This document shows positions 57,562-64,000 of a stretch of DNA of 64,000 bases, piece after piece (the first letter of the stretch is position 1; every line of letters starts with the position of its first letter). Source of the DNA: UBA5314 sp964635975. Its GTDB lineage: Bacteria > Bacillota > Syntrophomonadia > Syntrophomonadales > Syntrophomonadaceae. A program made the position numbers and the translations under genes. Where the stretch lies: NCBI GenBank assembly GCA_964635975.1, contig CAZWPO010000001.1, forward strand, positions 344,612 through 408,611, read 5' to 3'. The notes beneath the pieces were generated by a model, which did no database searches, was not told the origin of the DNA, and saw only the letters and a list, made by a program, of their open reading frames with translations.

Positions 57562-58503
57562 CTAAAGCGAGCGGCTCTGGCTGTTGGTCAACTGGCTCCT
57601 TGCGCCGAACTCAAGCAAATTCTTGGAGTCAGAATATAGGTTTCTCTCATTGGAATGCATTATCACTGCTATTAGCTTGGTATTCTGGTAACTGGCAGAC
57701 GACACCAAACACGCGCCAGCGGGCGTAGTACGGCCTGTCTTTATCCCCGTGGCGACGGAAAGATAATTAGGGCTCTCCGGGGACAAAAGTTCATTGGTGT
57801 TTTTCATAATTAGCTTATTGTTGCTTGTATCGTTGGCAACATACTTGCTTGTTCCTACTATTTGCCGAAACAGCGAATTTTTCATGCTCTCCCGGGCTAT
57901 CAATGCCATGTCGTAAGGCGTTGAATAGTGGTCGATGTTATGATATCCGTCAGGATTTATGAAACGAGAATTTCTGGCCCCAATTTCCCGCGCGCGTCGA
58001 TTCATCATTTCATTAAACACCTGTAACGCTTCCCTGACAGGCATCTCCAAGTTCGATGATCGAGCCCTGGCAGTGTGAACTGCTATTACATAAGCAGCAT
58101 CATTACCGGAGGGAAGCAGCAGGGCATAGAGTAGACTGCGCATAGTGAGCCTGCTGCCGACTTTCAGACCAGCCCGACTGCTAGCGGAACCGGCCATATT
58201 TATTTCTGCTCCCACTGTAACTATTTCATCAGGGCTGCAGTTCTCCAATGCCAGCAAAGCAGTTAGTATTTTTGTAGTGCTGGCTGGATATATAGTCTCC
58301 AAAGCGTTTTTGCCATAGATGACTTCGCCCTTTTCCTGGTCGATAAGGACCACTGCCCGGGCATAAAATTCGGGAATCGGTTGAGGGGGAGTGGGTGCTT
58401 CCTGGGCTGCGCGCTGTGGTTTTACATAAGTGTCCTTCCATGCTATACCCAGCAAAAACGCTCCAGCGGCAAAAAGCAATAGTACGGTAATAAGGCGTTT
58501 CAT
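57562..58503 (-). CDS. D-alanyl-D-alanine carboxypeptidase, DacF-like
   Basis: 313 residues. Signal anchor (about 3-22). Penicillin-binding motifs: SxxK as STTK (75-78), SGN in LPSGNDAAY and KTG in IKTGRTTPAG. It lacks the C-terminal PBP5 beta-domain seen in longer DacA/DacF, so it is a short form. It trims pentapeptides in the wall or spore cortex. Confidence 0.93.
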   Translation of the reverse strand: MKRLITVLLLFAAGAFLLGIAWKDTYVKPQRAAQEAPTPPQPIPEFYARAVVLIDQEKGEVIYGKNALETIYPASTTKILTALLALENCSPDEIVTVGAEINMAGSASSRAGLKVGSRLTMRSLLYALLLPSGNDAAYVIAVHTARARSSNLEMPVREALQVFNEMMNRRAREIGARNSRFINPDGYHNIDHYSTPYDMALIARESMKNSLFRQIVGTSKYVANDTSNNKLIMKNTNELLSPESPNYLSVATGIKTGRTTPAGACLVSSASYQNTKLIAVIMHSNERNLYSDSKNLLEFGARSQLTNSQSRSL

Positions 58504-58629
58504 TCTACTGCTAGAAACCTTTCAATTTATGGTTATGAAGGAAGTATTAATAGCCATTTGCCCTGCTTCATATATATTGGGTAAATTTATGCGCCGATCA
58601 TTATCAGGAGTTCATGCTAAAACCATATC

Positions 58630-61600
58630 TTAAGATTTTACCTGAAAAGATCTCGACTCGATAATTTCACCAGGAATTTTTTGATAGGCCAGGTTGAGAT
58701 TCGGTGGTATTGTTACGGTACCAGTTTTAAATTCCTGCTGGGCTACGCTGAGCATCAACTTAATACGATTCAACTGATTGACTTCACTGGCTCCCGGGTC
58801 ATAGTCAACCGCAACGATATTGGCCTGTGGAAATTCCTTTCTGAGCTTTCTAAGCATTCCCTTTCCAGTAACATGGTTGGGCAGACATGCAAATGGCTGA
58901 ACACAAACGATATTGGGGGCGCCCATTTCAATGAGCTCAATCATCTCCGCGGTCAATAGCCACCCTTCTCCAGCGCTATGTCCCAGAGACAGGATACTTT
59001 GCGCTTTCCTGGACAGGTGGCTGATTGATTCAGCTGGAACGAAGCGTTTGCTTTTCGCCAGGGCGATGTTCATCTCTTTACGCAAGTACTCGATGTATTT
59101 GATCAGCATATGCGAGATAATCATAGCTTTGCGGCTTCCCGCCAGCTCATGATAGCGAAAAATCGAATCATGAAAACTGTACAGGAAAAAATCCAGCATG
59201 TCTGGAACTATCACTTCCGCACCTTCTTCTTCCAGTAAAGCAACTATATTGTTATTGGCAGTGGGGTGGTACTTAACCAGTATTTCTCCAACAATACCGA
59301 TCTTAGGCTTACGCACATCAGAAATTTCCAGGCAGTCAAATTCTTCAACAATCTTACGCAGGTTGACCCTGAACTGCTTGGAATCTCCATCCAGCAGCTG
59401 TTGACGGCAGGCTTTTACCCATTTTTTATAGAGCAGCTCGGCAGAACCCGGAATCTTTTCATATGGGCGCACTCGGTGCAGGACCCGCATCAACAAATCG
59501 CCATAAATTATTCCCCTGATAGCTCTGCGCACCAGGCTGGTGGATATCTTAAATCCGGGGTGTTTTTCATTTCCTCCCAGGTTGGCAGAAAGAACCGGAA
59601 TATGTCCAAATCCCGCTTCTTGAACAGCCTTGCGCAGCAGGCTTATATAATTGGTCGCCCGGCATCCTCCGCCGGTTTGACTTATTACCACAGTAGTTTT
59701 GTTAAGATCATATTTACCAGATTGGAGTGCATGGATCAACTGCCCTACAACTATTATCGACGGGTAGCAGGCATCATTGTTTACAAATCTATTCCCCAAC
59801 TCAATAGCCTCTGGAAGCACTTCGTCAAGCAACTCAATCCTATACCCTTCCGCCTTGAATATATCCTCCAGAAATTCAAAGTGGATGGGAGAGAGCTGCG
59901 GGCAAAGTATGGTATGGCTGTCTTTCATCTCCTCGGTAAAAGATATGTAATCGAATCTATAGGGTTCTATATGGCTGCAAACCGGCTGTTTTTTCTTGAG
60001 GGCAGCTATCAATGACCTGATTCTTATCTTGGCAGCCCCCAGGTTGCTTATTTCATCAATCTTAATGGAAGTATAGATTTTACCCGCCTTGTTCAAGATT
60101 TCCTGCACCTGGTCTGTTGTAATAGCATCCAAACCGCAGCCAAAAGAATTCAGCTGGATAAGCTGCAGAGAATCGTGCTGGGCCGTTAAGCGGGCTGCGG
60201 CATAAAGGCGGGAGTGATACATCCACTGATCCACAACCCGCAATTCTTCATAATCACGGGCCAGGTGCGCAATAGAATCTTCAGTGAAGACCACAAATCC
60301 ACAGCTTGATACGAAATCAGCCATTCCGTGGTTGATTTCTGGATCCAGGTGATAAGGACGCCCGGCCAAGACAATTCCCTGCCCGCCGTTTATCTCTAAA
60401 TGCTCCAGAAGCTCTCGCCCTTTTTCCTGGATGTCCTTTTTGAATGCAGTATCTTCCTCCCATGCTGCCTTAACCGCTTTCTTTATCTCGCCTTTTTTTA
60501 TCCCGAAGCTCTTTAGTTCTTCGTAAAGCCGCTGTATCAGGCGTTCTCTATGGTCATAGGGGAGGAAGGGATTTATCAGTTTGACCCCCTCGTCCTCCAT
60601 TATCTCGAGGTTGTTCTTGATTACTTCGGGATAGGATATCACCATGGGGCAATTAAAACAATTATTGGCCTGGTCGACTTCCTTCCTTTCGAATGCGATT
60701 GCCGGATAGAATATTGTTTTTATACCCTGCTTTATCAGCGCCACTATATGACCGTGAACTAGTTTAGCCGGATAACAAGCTGATTCGGAAGGAATGGTTT
60801 CACTGCCCATTTCATAGATAGCTCGCGATGATGGCGGCGACAACTCCACTCTATATCCCAAGCTGGTGAAAAACGTATGCCAGAACGGATAGTTTTCATA
60901 CATATTAAGTACTCTGGGTATGCCTATCACACCGCGAGGAGCATCTTCGCCGGCTAAAGATTTATACTCAAAGAGCCTTTTATATTTATAATCAAAAAGG
61001 TTGGGAATATTTTTTTGTTTCTGGTCTCCCAGCATTTTCTCACAACGGTTCCCTGATAAATATCGGTTACCATTGGCAAAACGGTTGATTGTCAGAAGGC
61101 ATTGGTTGCTGCATCCTGCACAGCGTCTGGTAGAAGTTTGAAAGTGAAATCCCTCCAGTGCAGTTTTAGCAAACAAAGTGCTCTGATAGCCGGGGACATA
61201 ACGATCCCGGGCCAGCAGCGCGGCCCCCATGGCACCCATTAAACCAGCTATATCCGGCCTAATGACTTCCCGACCGCTAATCGTTTCAAAGCACCTGAGG
61301 ACTGCTTCGTTCAGGAACGTGCCGCCCTGCACAACTATCTTCCGTCCGAGTTCGCTAACGTTTCTCAATTTCATGACCTTGAACAAGGCGTTTTTTATAA
61401 CTGAATAGGACAGTCCGGCAGAGATATCACCTACCGTCGCGCCTTCTTTCTGAGCCTGTTTGACTCTTGAATTCATGAATACCGTGCAGCGCGATCCCAG
61501 ATCGACCGGTGATGGTGCCAGTAATGCAGTCTGAGCGAATTCATCGGCCTGCATGGAAAGTGATTTGGCGAATGTCTCCAGGAAAGATCCGCATCCCGAA

Positions 61601-62946
61601 GAACAAGCCTCGTTGAGGATCACATGATCGATAGCGCCCTCTTTTACGGCCATACATTTCATATCCTGGCCGCCGATATCTAGAATAAAGTCTACGCCCG
61701 GGCAAAAGAATTCAGCTGCAGTTGTGTGTGCTACTGTCTCAACTTCCCCTAAATCGACTCCCAGGGCTGCCTTAATGAGGCCCTCTCCGTAACCCGTTAC
61801 CAGGGAATTCACGATCTTGGCCCCAGCCGGAATCCGGGAATACAAGTCTCTCAGAATCATAAGGGTTGAATCGACCGGACTTCCCTGATTTCCACGATAA
61901 AATGAATACAGCAATCTGCCTTCCGAGTCAATTAGTACCGCCTTGGTCGTGGTTGAGCCGGCATCAATCCCCAAATAGCAGGGTCCCTCATAGGTGGACA
62001 GGTCGCGTCTAAGTACACAATGCTGCTGATGCCTTTTGCGAAAAGCAAACAACTCTTCACTGCTGGAAAATAGAGATGATAGACGCCATACCTCGGGGGT
62101 GCTGATCTCTGGTGTAGACCTGAGGCGACGGGCGATTTCAGTCAGGCTTTCCGGTTTTTCCTGATTGGATGCCAGAGCGGCTCCAAGGGCAACAAAATAC
62201 TGTGCCAGATCGGGAACTATGACATCCCGATCGCTCAAATTCAACGTTACTTTGAATCTTTTGCGAAGTTCAGGAAGAAAATGAAGCGGCCCCCCCAGGA
62301 AAGCTACCTTCCCGCGTATAGGCCGGCCGCAGGCTAAGCCGCTGATGGTTTGATTAACAACCGCCTGCATGATAGATGCCGCGATATCCTCACGGGCGGC
62401 TCCATCATTCAATAGCGGCTGGATATCGCTCTTGGCAAAAACCCCACAGCGGGCCGCTATAGGGTATATCATTCGCTGTTTAGACGCAAGCAAATTAAGC
62501 CCGATAGCATCAGTTTCTAAAAGAGAAGCCATCTGATCAATAAAGGCGCCTGTTCCTCCGGCACAAATCCCATTCATTCTTTGCTCCAACCCATTGCCGA
62601 AGTAGGTAATCTTGGCGTCCTCTCCACCCAGCTCAATCGCCACATCGGTATCGGGAATAAAGCGTTTTACCGCCTCTGTCCCGGCAATTACTTCTTGAAT
62701 AAACGACAGACCTGACCAGGCGGCCGCTGACAAACCGGCAGATCCGGTTACGAGGGCTGTAACAGTCTGGTTGCCCACCCTTTGGAGAGTTTCTTTAATG
62801 CAGTTTTTAAGGGTATTCTTGATGTCGCTGTGGTGCCTGCGATAAATTTTGAAAACCGTTTGCATCTGCTGGTCTATGAGAACGATTTTGATGGTCGTCG
62901 ATCCTATATCCAGGCCCATATGCAGCATTGAAGGATTTGCAATCAA
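58630..62946 (-). CDS. Giant acyl-CoA dehydratase activase-like protein
   Basis: 1438 residues from TTG 62946 (GGGGGG, 6-base spacer); the ATG 13 codons upstream precedes that site, and MLHMGLDIG seven codons later is the fallback. Order: first BcrA/BadF/HgdC ATPase domain (about 8-265; [22 protein letters not shown]), second ATPase domain (about 325-590; [27 protein letters not shown]), DUF2229-type domain (about 665-890; [23 protein letters not shown]), then a HgdB-like C-terminal region. Each ATPase half carries the Cys that in true activases holds a shared 4Fe-4S cluster. Family members activate 2-hydroxyacyl-CoA dehydratases; no dehydratase lies nearby, so the partner is unknown. Confidence 0.9.
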   Translation of the reverse strand: MIANPSMLHMGLDIGSTTIKIVLIDQQMQTVFKIYRRHHSDIKNTLKNCIKETLQRVGNQTVTALVTGSAGLSAAAWSGLSFIQEVIAGTEAVKRFIPDTDVAIELGGEDAKITYFGNGLEQRMNGICAGGTGAFIDQMASLLETDAIGLNLLASKQRMIYPIAARCGVFAKSDIQPLLNDGAAREDIAASIMQAVVNQTISGLACGRPIRGKVAFLGGPLHFLPELRKRFKVTLNLSDRDVIVPDLAQYFVALGAALASNQEKPESLTEIARRLRSTPEISTPEVWRLSSLFSSSEELFAFRKRHQQHCVLRRDLSTYEGPCYLGIDAGSTTTKAVLIDSEGRLLYSFYRGNQGSPVDSTLMILRDLYSRIPAGAKIVNSLVTGYGEGLIKAALGVDLGEVETVAHTTAAEFFCPGVDFILDIGGQDMKCMAVKEGAIDHVILNEACSSGCGSFLETFAKSLSMQADEFAQTALLAPSPVDLGSRCTVFMNSRVKQAQKEGATVGDISAGLSYSVIKNALFKVMKLRNVSELGRKIVVQGGTFLNEAVLRCFETISGREVIRPDIAGLMGAMGAALLARDRYVPGYQSTLFAKTALEGFHFQTSTRRCAGCSNQCLLTINRFANGNRYLSGNRCEKMLGDQKQKNIPNLFDYKYKRLFEYKSLAGEDAPRGVIGIPRVLNMYENYPFWHTFFTSLGYRVELSPPSSRAIYEMGSETIPSESACYPAKLVHGHIVALIKQGIKTIFYPAIAFERKEVDQANNCFNCPMVISYPEVIKNNLEIMEDEGVKLINPFLPYDHRERLIQRLYEELKSFGIKKGEIKKAVKAAWEEDTAFKKDIQEKGRELLEHLEINGGQGIVLAGRPYHLDPEINHGMADFVSSCGFVVFTEDSIAHLARDYEELRVVDQWMYHSRLYAAARLTAQHDSLQLIQLNSFGCGLDAITTDQVQEILNKAGKIYTSIKIDEISNLGAAKIRIRSLIAALKKKQPVCSHIEPYRFDYISFTEEMKDSHTILCPQLSPIHFEFLEDIFKAEGYRIELLDEVLPEAIELGNRFVNNDACYPSIIVVGQLIHALQSGKYDLNKTTVVISQTGGGCRATNYISLLRKAVQEAGFGHIPVLSANLGGNEKHPGFKISTSLVRRAIRGIIYGDLLMRVLHRVRPYEKIPGSAELLYKKWVKACRQQLLDGDSKQFRVNLRKIVEEFDCLEISDVRKPKIGIVGEILVKYHPTANNNIVALLEEEGAEVIVPDMLDFFLYSFHDSIFRYHELAGSRKAMIISHMLIKYIEYLRKEMNIALAKSKRFVPAESISHLSRKAQSILSLGHSAGEGWLLTAEMIELIEMGAPNIVCVQPFACLPNHVTGKGMLRKLRKEFPQANIVAVDYDPGASEVNQLNRIKLMLSVAQQEFKTGTVTIPPNLNLAYQKIPGEIIESRSFQVKS

Positions 62947-62972
62947 AGAATGCCCCCCTCCCCATTTGCTAA

Positions 62973-63005
62973 AGAGAAAATTCAATCAGTGTTTGAATTT
63001 TCTCT
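62973..63005. promoter_or_regulatory. Inverted repeat operator 1 (activase side)
   Basis: AGAGAAAATTCAA-TCAGTGT-TTGAATTTTCTCT, 13-base perfect arms, immediately downstream of the activase promoter. Its centre AATCAGTGTTTGAA shares the core CAGTGTTT with operator 2 at 63098. Confidence 0.65.
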
Positions 63006-63011
63006 ATGATA

Positions 63012-63041
63012 AGATTAAAGAAAAAATGACCCGCTTGTCAA
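63012..63041 (-). promoter_or_regulatory. Promoter of activase gene
   Basis: TTGACA (63041-63036), 18 bases, TAATCT (63017-63012) in minus sense. Operator 1 begins just after it, so a bound repressor would block it. Confidence 0.65.
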
Positions 63042-63064
63042 TCGTCATCGCAACTCCTAACTGC

Positions 63065-63093
63065 TTGACTGAACAAGCAGCATTTTCTACAAT
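63065..63093 (+). promoter_or_regulatory. Promoter of tetR gene
   Basis: TTGACT (63065-63070), 17 bases, TACAAT (63088-63093). The transcription start near 63100 falls inside operator 2. Confidence 0.75.
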
Positions 63094-63097
63094 GCTA

Positions 63098-63112
63098 TTA
63101 AACAGTGTTTAA
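63098..63112. promoter_or_regulatory. Palindromic operator 2 (tetR side)
   Basis: TTAAACA-G-TGTTTAA, a perfect 15-base palindrome covering the predicted tetR start of transcription. Same core as operator 1. Confidence 0.7.
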
Positions 63113-63128
63113 AACGGTGGTACATATC

Positions 63129-63719
63129 ATGAATCAAACTATGACAACTAAAGATCGAATTATCAAAACAACCCTTGATATTATATCAGATGAGGGCTTT
63201 CAAAACGTGACTGTTAGAAAAATTGCCGCGCGCGCCCAGGTAAATATAGCTGCGGTTAATTACCACTTTGGCTCCAAGGACCTGGTCATTGACAAAGCAC
63301 TGCGCTACGTCACTTCGCAATTAAAGAGAGTTTTCACGGTCTTGAAAAACATGGAACAGCCAGCACCGGCCAGGCTCCGCAGCTTTGTGCAGGCTTATGC
63401 CGACACTGTTTATCAATATCCTGACATCATCAGGTACATGGTCGATCAGAAAATACATCATGGCAACTCCCATGTTGAATACAGCGAATTTCTCGAACAG
63501 GAAGGGATCCAGCTCCTGCTGGAGACCCTCAAGGAACTTTACCCTGGTGATGGACAGGAAATGATATCATATCTCTATACTATCCAGATACTCAGCAGTA
63601 TTTCTTTTTCTCTTTTGATGGGTGCTTCACTGGCTAAAGCTTGCGGCTATGACCTCATGCAGCCTTCAACCCGGACCAAATTCGTAGAACTCATGGTAGA
63701 TCGGGTGCTGGACGTTTGA
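63129..63719 (+). CDS. TetR-family transcriptional regulator
   Basis: 196 residues from ATG 63129 (weak GGTGG 8 bases upstream); a GTG at 63105 would place the start inside operator 2. The N-terminal TetR HTH is clear (about 5-52: KDRIIKTTLDIISDEGFQNVTVRKIAARAQVNIAAVNYHFGSKDLVIDKAL split by the usual turn). The C-terminal ligand domain is unassigned. Divergent from the activase gene; likely autorepressor and activase regulator. In related organisms such pairs respond to acyl-CoA; that is inference. Confidence 0.93.
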   Translation: MNQTMTTKDRIIKTTLDIISDEGFQNVTVRKIAARAQVNIAAVNYHFGSKDLVIDKALRYVTSQLKRVFTVLKNMEQPAPARLRSFVQAYADTVYQYPDIIRYMVDQKIHHGNSHVEYSEFLEQEGIQLLLETLKELYPGDGQEMISYLYTIQILSSISFSLLMGASLAKACGYDLMQPSTRTKFVELMVDRVLDV

Positions 63720-63933
63720 TTGATTCCTTACCTTTAACAGCAACAAATCATTACATAATATGCTTCCGACTTATGCAAGCATTCCCACTACTGTTAATAA
63801 TTATAGTAAATCACTTTTCATCACTTTCGCTACAATCCATTTGTTCTATCGAGCGAGCTATTCCAGTGTTTACATAGACCGTACTTTCACCGGGTAGATA
63901 GCGCGTGCTTGGCTGGGCACGCCACATCTAAAA

Positions 63934-63958
63934 GAGGCCGCCCCTTTGGGACAGCCTC
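63934..63958 (-). terminator. Terminator for gene entering from the right
   Basis: In minus sense GAGGCTGTCCC-AAA-GGGGCGGCCTC (two wobble pairs) followed by TTTTAG. It lies about 31 bases after a stop codon at 63991-63989. Confidence 0.65.
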
Positions 63959-63988
63959 CTGATTTGGACTTTGATAAACGCCAGTCGT

Positions 63989-64000
63989 TTACTCCCACTC
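63989..64000 (-). CDS. C-terminal end of a gene, possibly guaA
   Basis: Only three codons and a stop are visible: Glu-Trp-Glu-stop, in frame at the right edge, followed by an intrinsic terminator. GMP synthase (GuaA) characteristically ends in T-I-E-W-E, which fits the purine genes elsewhere in the window. Three residues are not enough for a firm call. Confidence 0.3.
   Translation of the reverse strand, partial: EWE

Noticed and set aside
1..64000. CRISPR array, prophage or insertion sequence
   Set aside because: No regularly spaced repeats, integrase, transposase or phage genes were seen; the only mobile-looking item is the noncoding dispersed repeat.

Overview
The window looks like a chromosomal segment of an anaerobic, probably spore-forming Firmicute of the Syntrophomonas/Clostridia type. 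Reasons: moderate GC, strong AGGAGG-like ribosome binding sites with many GTG and TTG starts, the tig-clp-lonB-lonA-engB synteny seen in Bacillus and Clostridia, a sporulation-type LonB, a GerMN lipoprotein, a DacF-like carboxypeptidase, and a very large 2-hydroxyacyl-CoA-dehydratase-activase-like protein. The species assignment is inference. No phage, transposase or CRISPR array was seen.

Layout. 1-4.1 kb: two secreted, acidic, fibronectin-III-like repeat proteins (the first cut by the window edge) separated by a dispersed intergenic repeat. 4.5-14.2 kb: a SEC-C protein, then the protein quality-control cluster tig-clpP-clpX-lonB-lon-engB with a tRNA-Gly at its head. 14.4-20.5 kb: a second, giant SEC-C-like protein, a TPR protein, an L,D-transpeptidase and a TrmO-like tRNA methyltransferase. 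20.6-21.4 kb: tRNA-Pro, then a tRNA array (Gly, Arg, His, Gln, Lys) behind a near-consensus promoter. 21.4-25.7 kb: a diguanylate cyclase/HD-GYP pair with a structured leader, a second copy of the repeat, tatA and a soluble chemotaxis receptor. 25.8-30.3 kb: a tRNA-Leu preceded by a truncated tRNA-Leu relic, a small gene, a secreted beta-propeller protein and a CNNM/CorC-type membrane protein.

30.35-49.86 kb is one same-strand run of 21 genes: purE-B-C-S-Q-L-F-M-N-H-D, two small genes (membrane protein and HD hydrolase), then hisZ-G-D-B-H-A-F-IE. Spacing is tight and no terminator was noticed inside. At its head is a TTGACA-17-TAATAT promoter and a leader of about 345 nt carrying a ykkC-family riboswitch (PRPP class by context), a terminator that shares bases with it, and an unrecognised three-way-junction-like element. 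PRPP is used by both PurF and HisG, so a single sensor could control both pathways; this is an inference worth testing.

50.3-58.5 kb: a small protein, a GerMN lipoprotein, the third repeat copy, a five-PAS protein without an output domain, a lipoprotein, small proteins, a divergent DUF1836/hemolysin-III pair, a zinc-ribbon protein and a D,D-carboxypeptidase. 58.6-63.7 kb: a 1438-residue activase-like protein divergent from a TetR regulator, with matching palindromes at both promoters. The last bases fit the C-terminus of guaA on the minus strand.
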